Shown: positions 49,207 to 58,348 of the stretch, piece by piece
How positions within the stretch are numbered: position 1 is the first letter of the stretch
Layout of the letters: every line of letters begins with the position of its first letter
Origin: Psychroserpens sp. NJDZ02
GTDB lineage: Bacteria; Bacteroidota; Bacteroidia; Flavobacteriales; Flavobacteriaceae
Length of the DNA: 64,000 nt
Reading direction: 5' to 3'
NCBI RefSeq assembly: GCF_004843725.1
Contig: NZ_CP039451.1
Location: forward strand, 3,540,001 to 3,604,000
The notes under the pieces: model-generated
Told to the model about the DNA's origin: nothing
The model's database searches: none
The model's input: the letters and a program-made list of their open reading frames with translations, nothing else
Program-made: the position numbers and the translations under genes

Positions 49207-50760
49207 TTATTTAGGGCTTAGTACTACAAAAGGAATAATCATTTCTTCTAAAGAGACACCTCCGTGTTGGTAAGTGTTTCTATAATAACTAACATAGTGA
49301 TTGTAGTTATTAGGATAAGCAAAAAACAAATCGCTTTTAGCAAATATAAAAGAGCTATTCATGTTAATGGAAGGCAAATGTATGGTTTTTGGGTCTTTTG
49401 CTGCTAAAACATCTTTGCTTTCATAGCTCAAACTACGTCCCGTTTTGTAACGTAAGTTTAGACTAGTATCTCTATCTCCAATAACTTTTGATGGATTTTT
49501 GACATTAATAGTTCCATGATCCGTTGTGATAATTAATTTAAAGCCCATTTGCTGTGCTTGTTGAATCATTTCTAATAATGGCGAATTTTTAAACCAACTT
49601 TGTGTTAAACTGCGATAAGCTTTGTCGTTAGACGCTAACTCCTTAACCACATCCATTTCTGTCTTAGAATGTGATAGCATGTCCACAAAATTATAAACTA
49701 CAACTGTCAAATCGTTGTCTTTTAAACCTCTAAAATTATCTGCTAATTTTTTTCCGGAAGATAAATTCGTGATTTTATAATACTCGTGTTTCAAGTTGCT
49801 TAATCCTAAGCGTTTCATTTGTGCGTTTAAAAAATCGGCTTCATGTAAATTTTTCCCACCTTCATCGGTATCATTTTTCCAATATTCAGGATGTAATTTC
49901 TCCATGTCACTTGGCATAAGTCCAGAGAATATTGCATTTCGTGCATATTGCGTGGCAGTAGGTAAGATGCTATAAAAGGCGTCTTCTTTTTGTTTTTTAT
50001 AATGGTTGCTTACAAAAGGTTCAAACGCTTTCCATTGGTCATAACGTAAATTATCTACCACAACCAATAGTGTTGGTTGTTCTTTACTTAATTCTGGAGC
50101 AATCTTTTCTCTAAATAAGGTGTGAGATAAAATTGGTGCATCCGTTTTTGGTTCGAACCAAGAGGGGTAATTTTTGTCTATAAACTTACCAAATTGAGTA
50201 TTGGCTTCGTTTTTTTGAGACTCTAAAATCTCAAACATACTGGCGTCTTCAATATCTTCGAGTTGAATTTCCCAATAAATCAGCTTTTTGTATAAATCAA
50301 CCCATTCTTCATAACTATTAACCATAGCCATGTCCATTGCGATTTTTCTAAATTCTTGTTGGTAATTAGAAGTCGTTTTCTCTGACACTAATCTCGAGTG
50401 ATCTAAATTTTTCTTTAAGCTTAGTAAAATCTGATTAGGATTGACGGGTTTTATAAGGTAATCGGCAATTTTATTACCAATAGCGTCCTCCATAATATAT
50501 TCTTCTTCACTTTTGGTAATCATAACCACAGGAAGTGTGTCTTGCTTTTCTTTAATTTCATTTAAAGTTTCAAGTCCGGACAATCCTGGCATGTTTTCAT
50601 CTAAAAAAACAATATCAAAAGTGTTGTCTTCTAAAATTTCTAAAGCTTCCGTTCCACTATTACAAGTCGTAACGGTATAATTTTTTTTCTCTAAAAACAG
50701 GATATGAGGCTTTAATAAATCTATTTCGTCATCAACCCAAAGAATATTTATATTGTTCAT
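49207..50760 (-). CDS. porX: PorX, response regulator with PglZ domain (T9SS regulator)
   Basis: The product is 517 aa. N-terminal receiver domain: ILWVDDEIDLLKPHILFLEK with the acidic pair, FDIVFLDENMPGLSGLETL with the phospho-accepting Asp (about 54), and DYLIKPVNPNQI with the Lys. The rest (about 200-517) is a PglZ/alkaline-phosphatase-like domain: PTLLVVVDNLRYDQWKAFEP, YNFVDMLSHSKTEMDV and KLIITTDHGTINVKNP hold the metal ligands. PorX pairs with PorY and controls type IX secretion genes; here a probable T9SS substrate is at 31766-34492. No histidine kinase gene lies next to it, as usual for this orphan regulator. Confidence 0.92.
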   Translation of the reverse strand: MNNINILWVDDEIDLLKPHILFLEKKNYTVTTCNSGTEALEILEDNTFDIVFLDENMPGLSGLETLNEIKEKQDTLPVVMITKSEEEYIMEDAIGNKIADYLIKPVNPNQILLSLKKNLDHSRLVSEKTTSNYQQEFRKIAMDMAMVNSYEEWVDLYKKLIYWEIQLEDIEDASMFEILESQKNEANTQFGKFIDKNYPSWFEPKTDAPILSHTLFREKIAPELSKEQPTLLVVVDNLRYDQWKAFEPFVSNHYKKQKEDAFYSILPTATQYARNAIFSGLMPSDMEKLHPEYWKNDTDEGGKNLHEADFLNAQMKRLGLSNLKHEYYKITNLSSGKKLADNFRGLKDNDLTVVVYNFVDMLSHSKTEMDVVKELASNDKAYRSLTQSWFKNSPLLEMIQQAQQMGFKLIITTDHGTINVKNPSKVIGDRDTSLNLRYKTGRSLSYESKDVLAAKDPKTIHLPSINMNSSFIFAKSDLFFAYPNNYNHYVSYYRNTYQHGGVSLEEMIIPFVVLSPK

Positions 50761-50761
50761 G

Positions 50762-50769
50762 TATATTTG
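50762..50769 (+). promoter_or_regulatory. -7 box of the HD-domain gene
   Basis: TATATTTG lies 28 bases before the ATG at 50798, in the short gap to the divergent porX gene. Confidence 0.5.
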
Positions 50770-50797
50770 TGTATATTAATTAAATAAAGTCTTAAGC

Positions 50798-52027
50798 TTG
50801 AAATCAAGTAACAAACTTAAAATACTAAACGACCCAATTTACGGATTTATTACTATTCCGAATTCTATAATTTTTGATTTAATAGAACATAAATACTTTC
50901 AGCGTTTGCGACGTATCTCGCAAATGGGGATGTCTTATCTGGTATATCCAGGAGCGCATCATACCAGATTTCATCATGCGATAGGTTGTATGCATTTAAT
51001 GCAAAAAGCGGTTCAAGTCCTACGTTTTAAAGGTGTTGAGATATCTGATGATGAAGAAAAAGCATTGTATATCGCTATATTATTACACGATATTGGCCAT
51101 GGACCATTTAGTCATGCCATGGAGCATAGTATTGTGAGTGGGATCTCTCATGAGGAAATTTCGTTGTTATTCATGGAAGAATTGAATACAGAATTTAACG
51201 GCGATTTAACACTTGCCATTCAGATTTTTAAAGGGGATTATCATCGGAAGTTTATGCTTCAGTTGATTTCTAGTCAAATAGACATGGATCGTGCCGATTA
51301 TTTAAAAAGAGATAGTTTTTATACTGGCGTATCTGAAGGTAATATTAATAGTGAGCGTTTGATTACGATGCTTAATGTTAAAGAGAATGAACTAGTTGTA
51401 GAAGATAAAGGTATTTATAGTGTCGAAAAGTTTTTGGACGCTAGACGTTTGATGTATTGGCAAGTCTATTTACATAAAACAAGTTTGGTTGCCGAGCAAT
51501 TATTAATACGAGTTTTAAAACGAGCAAAGGAATTAGTTAAAAAGGGTGTGACTTTAGAAGCCAGTAAACCATTAACCTTCTTTTTGGAAAATGAAATTAC
51601 TTTAGAGGAATTTAATGGTAGTTGTCTTGAAACGTTTGCTAAGTTAGATGATTATGATATCGTCGCAGCGATGAAAAATTGGCAATATCATGAAGATTTT
51701 GTTTTGAAAAACCTTTGTGAGATGATAATTAATAGACATCTTTTAAAGATTAAAGTCAAAAAGAAACCTATAACTGAAGCAGTATTCCAAAAACATATGT
51801 CAGATTTAAAGGGGCGACATAACATATCGGATGCTGATGCAAGTTATTTTGTTTTTACAGGACAAGTCAGTAATTTGGCTTATTCGCGAAAAAAACAAAA
51901 TATAAATATTTTGAATAAAAATGGTAAAGTAGTGGATATAGTTAAGGCTTCAGACCAACTTAGCTTAAAAGCACTGTCAAAACCAGTGACAAAATATTAT
52001 ATATGTTATCCAAAAGGCCAACTTTAG
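50798..52027 (+). CDS. HD-domain phosphohydrolase (dNTPase-like)
   Basis: The product is 409 aa. The metal-binding HD set is present: HHTRFHHAIGCMHLMQKAVQ (His), IAILLHDIGHGPFSHAMEH (His-Asp) and QIDMDRADYLKRD (Asp). The fold matches deoxynucleotide triphosphohydrolases of the YdhJ/SAMHD1 group, and the lead DPIYGFITIPNSIIFDLIEH is typical of them. The likely role is dNTP breakdown or nucleotide signalling; the substrate is not visible from sequence. It leads directly into the lipid A cluster (17 bases to the lpxD open frame). Confidence 0.85.
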   Translation: MKSSNKLKILNDPIYGFITIPNSIIFDLIEHKYFQRLRRISQMGMSYLVYPGAHHTRFHHAIGCMHLMQKAVQVLRFKGVEISDDEEKALYIAILLHDIGHGPFSHAMEHSIVSGISHEEISLLFMEELNTEFNGDLTLAIQIFKGDYHRKFMLQLISSQIDMDRADYLKRDSFYTGVSEGNINSERLITMLNVKENELVVEDKGIYSVEKFLDARRLMYWQVYLHKTSLVAEQLLIRVLKRAKELVKKGVTLEASKPLTFFLENEITLEEFNGSCLETFAKLDDYDIVAAMKNWQYHEDFVLKNLCEMIINRHLLKIKVKKKPITEAVFQKHMSDLKGRHNISDADASYFVFTGQVSNLAYSRKKQNINILNKNGKVVDIVKASDQLSLKALSKPVTKYYICYPKGQL

Positions 52028-52038
52028 CACATTTTTTC

Positions 52039-52046
52039 TATTTTTG
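52039..52046 (+). promoter_or_regulatory. Possible -7 box before lpxD
   Basis: TATTTTTG ends 7 bases before the ATG at 52053. If real, the mRNA would be almost leaderless. The HD gene upstream is close enough for read-through to be the main source. Confidence 0.3.
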
Positions 52047-52052
52047 TTGACA

Positions 52053-53081
52053 ATGAAATTTACTGCAGAACAAATAGCTGGTATTTTAGACGGTGTCGTA
52101 GACGGCAATCCTCAAGCAGAGGTCTCTAAATTATCCAAAATTGAAGAAGGTGTAGAAGGTGCTTTAACCTTTTTGGCTAATCCAAAATATACATCATATA
52201 TATACTCAACAAAAGCAACTATTGCTATTGTTGATAAAGACTTTGTGCCCGAGCATGATATAAGTAGTACACTAATAAGAGTGGATGATGCTTATAAATC
52301 GTTTTCAAAGTTATTGGAATATTACAATCAAGTAAAATTAAATAAGTTTGGAATCGAGCAACCAACGTCTGTATCTGAAACGGCAACAATTGGTAAAGAT
52401 GTTTATATTGGTGCTTTTACGGTAATAGGAGAGCACGTGACCATTGGGGACAATGTTAAAATTTTTCCTAATTGCTACATTGGTGACAATGTGAAAATAG
52501 ATAATGATACGGTTTTATTTGCTGGATCTAAAATATATTCAGATTGTATAATAGGTAAAAACTGCGTTATTAATTCCGGAGCTATAATTGGAGCTGATGG
52601 TTTTGGTTTTGCACCTAATGAAGATGGAGAATATACCAAAGTACCGCAAATAGGTAACGTTATATTGGAAGACTTTGTAGATGTTGGCGCGGCGACAACA
52701 ATTGATAGAGCTACTTTAGGCTCTACAATAATAAGACGTGGTGTCAAATTAGACAATCAAATACAAATAGCACATAATGTGGAAATTGGTAAAAACACAG
52801 TAATAGCTGCACAAACAGGTATTGCAGGATCAACTAAAATTGGTGAGAATTGCCAAATAGGAGGTCAGGTTGGATTTGCTGGGCATTTAACTATTGGTAA
52901 TAATGTAAAAATACAAGCACAATCAGGTGTAGGTAAAAATATTAAAGATAACGAAGTATTACAAGGATCGCCAGCATTTGGCTATGGAGATTGGAATAAA
53001 TCTTATGTTTACTTTAAAAATTTACCTAAATTAGTTAAAACTATAAACGAATTAGAAAAAAAAGGCAATGGGAATAATTAG
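52053..53081 (+). CDS. lpxD: UDP-3-O-acylglucosamine N-acyltransferase
   Basis: Third step of lipid A synthesis: adds a hydroxyacyl chain from ACP to the glucosamine nitrogen. The product is 342 aa from the ATG at 52053; a TTG three codons upstream is in frame. N-terminal uridine-binding domain (about 1-100, with GALTFLANPKYTSYIYST), then left-handed beta-helix of hexapeptide repeats (IGKDVYIGAFTVIGEHVTIG). The catalytic His lies in NQIQIAHNVEIGKNT. Its end overlaps lpxC by 14 bases. A second LpxD-like protein is encoded at 55941-56876. Confidence 0.93.
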   Translation: MKFTAEQIAGILDGVVDGNPQAEVSKLSKIEEGVEGALTFLANPKYTSYIYSTKATIAIVDKDFVPEHDISSTLIRVDDAYKSFSKLLEYYNQVKLNKFGIEQPTSVSETATIGKDVYIGAFTVIGEHVTIGDNVKIFPNCYIGDNVKIDNDTVLFAGSKIYSDCIIGKNCVINSGAIIGADGFGFAPNEDGEYTKVPQIGNVILEDFVDVGAATTIDRATLGSTIIRRGVKLDNQIQIAHNVEIGKNTVIAAQTGIAGSTKIGENCQIGGQVGFAGHLTIGNNVKIQAQSGVGKNIKDNEVLQGSPAFGYGDWNKSYVYFKNLPKLVKTINELEKKGNGNN

Positions 53082-54474
53082 TACTGACATAAAGCAAAAA
53101 ACCATACAAAAGGAAATTTCTCTTACAGGTGTGGGCTTACATACAGGAAAACAGGTAACCTTAACTTTTAAGCCTGCTCCAGAAAATACAGGTTTTGCTT
53201 TTAAAAGAATTGATTTAGAAGGTAGCCCTGTAATAGAAGCAGATGCAAATTATGTGACAAACACGCAACGTGGTACTTGTTTAGAAAAAAACGGAGTAAA
53301 AATACAAACATGCGAACATGTTTTGGCGGCTTTAATAGGATTAGATATAGATAATGCTATTTTAGAATTAGATAACTCAGAACCACCAATCATGGATGGG
53401 TCTTCTAAGTTTTTTGTAGAAGCAATCGAAACTGCTGGGATAGAAGAGCAAGAGGCTTTTCGTGAAGAATATGTGGTTACCAGTGTTATTTCTTACACAG
53501 ATGAGGAAACAGGTAGCGAAATTTTGATAATGCCATCAAATTGTTATCAAGTGACTGCTATGGTAGATTTTGGGACTAAAGTATTGGGTACTCAGAATGC
53601 AACATTAAATGCTATTTCAGATTTTAAAAGAGATATTTCAGACTCTAGGACCTTTAGTTTTTTACATGAATTGGAATCACTTTTAGAGCACGGTTTAATA
53701 AAAGGTGGGGATTTAAATAATGCTATAGTATATGTAGATAAAGAATTGTCTGAGTCTACAATGGAAAAATTAAAGACAGCCTTTAATAAAGACTCTATCT
53801 CTGTAAAACCGAATGGGATTTTGGATAATTTAACGTTACACTATCCAAATGAAGCCGCTAGACATAAATTATTAGATGTTATAGGTGATTTAGCTTTAAT
53901 AGGAACTCGCATTAGAGGTAAAGTTATTGCTAATAAGCCAGGACACTTTGTAAATACACAATTTGCAAAAAAGATGTCTAAATTAATTAAGAATGAAAGA
54001 CGTAATAACGTCCCAAATATAGATTTGAATCAAACACCAGTAATGGATGTGATGCAAATCATGGATATGTTACCACATAGACAACCCTTTTTATTACTAG
54101 ACAAGGTTTTTGAATTATCAGATACCCATGTTATTGGTCTTAAAAATGTGACTATGAATGAAGAATTCTTCAAAGGTCATTTTCCAGGAGCACCAGTTAT
54201 GCCAGGTGTATTGATAATAGAGGCTATGGCTCAAACCGGAGGGATTCTAGTATTAAGTACGGTCCCAGATCCTGAAAATTACTTAACGTTTTTCATGAAA
54301 ATGGACAAAGTTAAATTTAAACAAAAAGTAGTACCAGGAGATACGTTAATATTCAAATGCTCGTTAATAACACCAATTAGACGTGGTATTTGTCATATGC
54401 AAGGGTATGCTTATGCTAACGGTAAGTTGTGCGCGGAAGCAGAGTTGATGGCGCAAATTTCAAAAGTAAAATAA
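53068..54474 (+). CDS. lpxC/fabZ: LpxC-FabZ fusion (deacetylase plus 3-hydroxyacyl-ACP dehydratase)
   Basis: The product is 468 aa and joins two enzymes, as usual in Bacteroidota. LpxC part (about 1-315): zinc deacetylase that makes the committed step of lipid A; motifs EISLTGVGLHTGKQVTL, TCEHVLAALIGLDIDNA and LDNSEPPIMDGSS. FabZ part (about 325-468): hotdog dehydratase of fatty-acid synthesis; motifs MLPHRQPFLLLDKVFEL with the catalytic His, and FKGHFPGAPVMPGVLIIEAM with the Glu. The linker is short and polar. The start overlaps lpxD, showing translational coupling. Linking both activities lets the cell balance lipid A and phospholipid precursors. Confidence 0.95.
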   Translation: MGIISTDIKQKTIQKEISLTGVGLHTGKQVTLTFKPAPENTGFAFKRIDLEGSPVIEADANYVTNTQRGTCLEKNGVKIQTCEHVLAALIGLDIDNAILELDNSEPPIMDGSSKFFVEAIETAGIEEQEAFREEYVVTSVISYTDEETGSEILIMPSNCYQVTAMVDFGTKVLGTQNATLNAISDFKRDISDSRTFSFLHELESLLEHGLIKGGDLNNAIVYVDKELSESTMEKLKTAFNKDSISVKPNGILDNLTLHYPNEAARHKLLDVIGDLALIGTRIRGKVIANKPGHFVNTQFAKKMSKLIKNERRNNVPNIDLNQTPVMDVMQIMDMLPHRQPFLLLDKVFELSDTHVIGLKNVTMNEEFFKGHFPGAPVMPGVLIIEAMAQTGGILVLSTVPDPENYLTFFMKMDKVKFKQKVVPGDTLIFKCSLITPIRRGICHMQGYAYANGKLCAEAELMAQISKVK

Positions 54475-54553
54475 TATAAAAACATGTGTTGTAATCTTAT
54501 AAGTTAAGATGGACAATACGTTTTTACAAATTGATCAGAACAAAACAATAAAA

Positions 54554-55339
54554 ATGAACCAACCTTTAGCATACGTACATCCAGGAGCGAAAATCGCAAA
54601 AAATGTTGTTATTGAACCATTTACGACTATATATAACAATGTAACAATTGGAGAAGGTACTTGGATAGGTAGTAATGTAACTATAATGGAAGGCGCAAGA
54701 ATAGGAAAAAATTGTAATATTTTTCCTGGTTCTGTAATTTCAGCTGTACCACAAGATTTAAAATATAACGATGAGGACACATTAACTATAATTGGTGACA
54801 ATGTTACAATTAGAGAATGTGTTACTATTAATAGAGGAACGACCGATAGAATGAAAACCGTAATTGGCGATAATTGTCTAATTATGGCCTATTGTCACAT
54901 TGCGCATGATTGTATAGTGGGTACAAATTGTATCTTTTCAAACAACTCTACACTTGCAGGACATATTAATATTGGAGACTATGTTGTGTTAGCGGGGATG
55001 ACTGCTGTACATCAATTTTGTTCAGTAGGGAGCCATGCATTTGTAACCGGAGGGTCATTAGTACGTAAAGATGTGCCACCATTTGTAAAAGCAGGGCGTG
55101 AACCACTATCTTACGTAGGTATTAACTCGGTAGGATTAAGACGTAGAGGTTATAGCACAGAAAAAATCAGAGAAATTCAAGATATTTTTAGAATATTATA
55201 TCAAAAAAATTATAATAATACTCAAGCTGCTGGAATTATTGAAGCAGAAATGGAAGCTACGACTGAGCGTGACGAGATTCTTCAGTTTATCAAGAATTCT
55301 CATCGTGGAATTATGAAAGGGTATTTCAAATCAAATTAG
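54554..55339 (+). CDS. lpxA: UDP-N-acetylglucosamine acyltransferase
   Basis: First acylation step of lipid A. The product is 261 aa from the ATG at 54554 (MNQPLAYVHPGAKIAKNVVI), the usual length of LpxA; an ATG 15 codons upstream is less likely. Left-handed beta-helix of hexapeptides, catalytic His in MAYCHIAHDCIVGTN, and the C-terminal helical region (GYSTEKIREIQDIFRILY). It lies between lpxC/fabZ and efp, all in the same direction. Confidence 0.94.
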   Translation: MNQPLAYVHPGAKIAKNVVIEPFTTIYNNVTIGEGTWIGSNVTIMEGARIGKNCNIFPGSVISAVPQDLKYNDEDTLTIIGDNVTIRECVTINRGTTDRMKTVIGDNCLIMAYCHIAHDCIVGTNCIFSNNSTLAGHINIGDYVVLAGMTAVHQFCSVGSHAFVTGGSLVRKDVPPFVKAGREPLSYVGINSVGLRRRGYSTEKIREIQDIFRILYQKNYNNTQAAGIIEAEMEATTERDEILQFIKNSHRGIMKGYFKSN

Positions 55340-55361
55340 AAATTAAAATTAAAAAATAAAA

Positions 55362-55928
55362 ATGGCAACTACTTCAGATATTAGAAACGGACTTTGTATT
55401 CGATATAATAACGATATTTATAAAATCATTGAATTTTTACACGTAAAACCAGGAAAAGGACCAGCGTTTGTTAGAACTAAAATGAAAAGTGTAACCAACG
55501 GAAAAGTATTGGATAATACCTTTTCTGCAGGTCATAAATTGGAAGATGTAAGAGTAGAAACACATAAGTTTCAATATTTATATAATGATGGTGAATTTTA
55601 TCATTTTATGAATGAAACGGATTATACTCAAATTAGATTATTAGAATCTGCTTTAGATACACCAGATTTAATGAAAGAAGGAGAAGTGGTAACTATTCAG
55701 ATTAATTCAGAAGATAATATGCCACTTTCTGTAGATATGCCTGCAACTGTTATTTTAGAGGTAACAGCTACAGAGCCAGGAGTAAAAGGGAATACTGCAA
55801 CAAACGCAACTAAGCCCGCAACTGTTGAAACTGGAGCAACTGTAAATGTCCCTTTGTTTATTAATGAAGGAGATAAAATTAAAGTTGAAACAGACAAAGG
55901 AACGTATAAAGAACGTGTTAAAGAATAG
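55362..55928 (+). CDS. efp: Translation elongation factor P
   Basis: Relieves ribosomes stalled at polyproline stretches. The product is 188 aa, the standard three-domain length: KOW-like domain with the tip loop FLHVKPGKGPAFVRTKMK carrying the conserved Lys that can be modified, then FHFMNETDYTQIRL (EF-P family signature region) and the C-terminal domain ending VPLFINEGDKIKVETDKGTY. No modifying enzyme gene is visible nearby. Its place inside the lpx cluster is common in Flavobacteriia. Confidence 0.95.
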   Translation: MATTSDIRNGLCIRYNNDIYKIIEFLHVKPGKGPAFVRTKMKSVTNGKVLDNTFSAGHKLEDVRVETHKFQYLYNDGEFYHFMNETDYTQIRLLESALDTPDLMKEGEVVTIQINSEDNMPLSVDMPATVILEVTATEPGVKGNTATNATKPATVETGATVNVPLFINEGDKIKVETDKGTYKERVKE

Positions 55929-55940
55929 TTAGGTTATACT

Positions 55941-56876
55941 ATGAAATTCCCTAAACCACATACTTTAGAAGCTATTGCAAAACTTATAGATTGTCAATTT
56001 ATTGGCGATGAAAATTTTGAAGTGACGGGCATGAACGAGATTCATGTTGTTACTCCTGGAGATATTGTTTTTGTAGATCATCCCAAATATTATGATAAAG
56101 CATTACAAAGTGCAGCCACTATTGTTTTAATTAACAAAGAAGTGGACTGTCCTGAAGGTAAAGCATTATTAATAAGTGATGATCCGTTTAGAGATTTTAA
56201 TAAGTTAACGCATTATTTTAAACCTTTTGTAAGTGCTAATAGTGCTATTTCGGCTTCAGCCATAATTGGAAAAAACACGAAAATACAGCCTAATTGCTTT
56301 ATTGGCCATAATGTGGTCATCGGAGCGGATTGTGTTATTCATTCTAACGTTAGTATTTATGACGATGCTGTTATAGGTAATAATGTAACCATACATGCAG
56401 GAACTGTTTTAGGAGCAAGTGCTTTTTACTATAAAAATAGACCAGAAGGATTTGATCAATTAAAATCTGGAGGTAGGGTCGTTATTGAAGATAATGTTGA
56501 TATTGGAGCACTTTGTACTATAGATAAAGGTGTGACGGGAGATACTATTATTGGAGAAGGCTCTAAATTAGATAATCAAATACAAGTTGGACACGATACT
56601 GTTATCGGTAAAAAATGTTTAATTGCCTCGCAAACGGGTATTGCGGGTTGTTGTATTATTGAAGACGAAGTGACGCTTTGGGGACAAGTTGGTACAACAA
56701 GTGGAATAACTATTGGTAAAAAAGCAAATGTTTTAGGTCAAACAGGAGTGACAAAATCAATAGCAGGAGGGAAGTCGTATTTTGGAACACCAATTGAAGA
56801 ATCAAGAGTGAAATTAAAAGAGTTAGCTTATATTAAGCGAATTCCAGATATAATTAAACAATTAAAAAACAAGTAG
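55941..56876 (+). CDS. Second LpxD-like hexapeptide acyltransferase
   Basis: The product is 311 aa. The architecture is as in LpxD: N-terminal uridine-binding-like domain (GDIVFVDHPKYYDKALQSA), beta-helix with repeated I-G-x-x-x-x-I hexapeptides, and NQIQVGHDTVIGKKCL with the catalytic His at the LpxD position. It is shorter than LpxD at 52053 by about 30 residues and clearly divergent. Substrate may be a UDP-sugar other than the lipid A intermediate, or a different acyl chain. It lies 12 bases after efp. The position of two LpxD paralogues around efp is common in this family of bacteria. Confidence 0.88.
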   Translation: MKFPKPHTLEAIAKLIDCQFIGDENFEVTGMNEIHVVTPGDIVFVDHPKYYDKALQSAATIVLINKEVDCPEGKALLISDDPFRDFNKLTHYFKPFVSANSAISASAIIGKNTKIQPNCFIGHNVVIGADCVIHSNVSIYDDAVIGNNVTIHAGTVLGASAFYYKNRPEGFDQLKSGGRVVIEDNVDIGALCTIDKGVTGDTIIGEGSKLDNQIQVGHDTVIGKKCLIASQTGIAGCCIIEDEVTLWGQVGTTSGITIGKKANVLGQTGVTKSIAGGKSYFGTPIEESRVKLKELAYIKRIPDIIKQLKNK

Positions 56877-57275
56877 ATGTCAGCCAGAGCAGTTGTAAAA
56901 GCCTTTTATAATTTAGATTTAGCAAAAGCAGAAGATGCTATAGATTTGTTTGACAAAGATTGTCAATTACATTGGAATAGCAGTAAAGGTTATACTGCTT
57001 TAGATTATAATGCTATAAGCAAAAAACTAAAAGAAGTTAGACAGTCTTTTGTAACATTTACTTATAAATTAAGTCATTTGTTAAAAGAAAACAATACAAT
57101 TACCGCAAGATATACGGCATATGCGGCAACTATTGAAAGACCTGATAAGGTAGAGCCAATCGCGCATTTTATATCTATTTGGGAGGTAAAAGATGGACTT
57201 TTATACAGAGGACATGAAATAAGTCAGTTGTTTGATGAGAACCCATCTAGTTTATCTTCATATTCAGAAAAATAA
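56877..57275 (+). CDS. NTF2-like (SnoaL) family protein
   Basis: The product is 132 aa. The cone-shaped NTF2-like fold is suggested by AVVKAFYNLDLAKAEDAIDL at the start, the middle KEVRQSFVTFTYKLSHLLKE and FISIWEVKDGLLYRGHEISQ at the end. It has no signal peptide. Proteins of this fold are ligand binders or small enzymes. It begins one base after the preceding stop (56876), so it is probably translated from the same message as the LpxD-like gene. Function unknown. Confidence 0.78.
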   Translation: MSARAVVKAFYNLDLAKAEDAIDLFDKDCQLHWNSSKGYTALDYNAISKKLKEVRQSFVTFTYKLSHLLKENNTITARYTAYAATIERPDKVEPIAHFISIWEVKDGLLYRGHEISQLFDENPSSLSSYSEK

Positions 57276-57312
57276 AAATTTAAAATACTTTTAGTAATCG
57301 CAATCAAAATCT

Positions 57313-57320
57313 TACTTTTG
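57313..57320 (+). promoter_or_regulatory. -7 box of sucD
   Basis: TACTTTTG matches TAnnTTTG and lies 47 bases before the ATG at 57368, giving a leader of about 40 bases. Confidence 0.5.
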
Positions 57321-57367
57321 CATTGCAAATAACAATTCAATACAAAACTTCTTAATCAATACAAAAC

Positions 57368-58240
57368 ATGAGCGTTTTAGTAAACAAAGATTCAAAAATA
57401 ATAGTTCAAGGATTTACAGGTAGTGAAGGTACTTTTCACGCTGGTCAAATGATTGAATACGGAACAAATGTAGTAGGTGGTGTAACACCAGGTAAAGGTG
57501 GTCAAACACATTTAGATAGACCAGTTTTTAATACAGTTCAAGAAGCTGTAGATAAGGCAGGAGCTGATACATCAATCATTTTTGTCCCGCCAGCATTTGC
57601 AGCAGACGCAATAATGGAAGCAGCTAATGCAGGAATAAAAGTAATTATTTGTATTACAGAAGGTATTCCTGTAGCAGATATGATTAAAGCTGCGGCTTAC
57701 ATCAAAGATAGAGACTGTAGATTAATCGGACCTAACTGTCCAGGGGTAATTACTCCAGGAGAAGCTAAAGTTGGTATTATGCCAGGTTTTGTTTTCAAAA
57801 AAGGTAAAGTTGGTATTGTATCTAAATCTGGTACTTTAACTTATGAAGCTGCTGATCAAGTTGTAAAACAAGGATTAGGAATAACTACTGCAATTGGTAT
57901 TGGTGGAGATCCGATTATCGGAACAACGACTAAAGAGGCTGTTGAGTTATTAATTAACGACCCAGAAACGGAATGTGTTGTTATGATTGGAGAAATTGGA
58001 GGTCAATTAGAAGCAGATGCTGCTAATTGGTACAAAGCTTCTGGAAGTAAAAAACCTATCGTTGGTTTTATTGCAGGAGAAACTGCACCAGCAGGACGTA
58101 CAATGGGTCATGCAGGAGCAATTGTAGGTGGATCTGATGATACAGCTCAAGCTAAAAAAGAAATTATGAGAGCATGTGGAATTCACGTTGTAGATTCTCC
58201 AGCAGAAATTGGTAAAAAAGTTGCTGAAGTTATGGCATAA
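57368..58240 (+). CDS. sucD: Succinyl-CoA ligase, alpha subunit
   Basis: TCA-cycle enzyme making ATP or GTP from succinyl-CoA. The product is 290 aa, the normal length. CoA-binding Rossmann domain with [20 protein letters not shown] and GGVTPGKGG; ligase domain with [15 protein letters not shown] and the phosphorylated His in [13 protein letters not shown]. The beta subunit gene (sucC) is not adjacent, as in many Flavobacteriia. It has its own promoter box and a strong terminator. Confidence 0.96.
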   Translation: MSVLVNKDSKIIVQGFTGSEGTFHAGQMIEYGTNVVGGVTPGKGGQTHLDRPVFNTVQEAVDKAGADTSIIFVPPAFAADAIMEAANAGIKVIICITEGIPVADMIKAAAYIKDRDCRLIGPNCPGVITPGEAKVGIMPGFVFKKGKVGIVSKSGTLTYEAADQVVKQGLGITTAIGIGGDPIIGTTTKEAVELLINDPETECVVMIGEIGGQLEADAANWYKASGSKKPIVGFIAGETAPAGRTMGHAGAIVGGSDDTAQAKKEIMRACGIHVVDSPAEIGKKVAEVMA

Positions 58241-58287
58241 TTATTCTAACACCAGTGTGTTAAAATATTCCAAATAAATAAACGTTT

Positions 58288-58325
58288 AAAGTTCGTTGGC
58301 TTAATTTAGCCAACGAACTTTTTTT
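58288..58325 (+). terminator. Terminator of sucD
   Basis: AAAGTTCGTTGGCT, loop TAATTT, AGCCAACGAACTTT, a perfect 14-bp stem followed by T-rich DNA. Confidence 0.9.
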
Positions 58326-58348
58326 ATTAATATAACCAACCAAAAAAA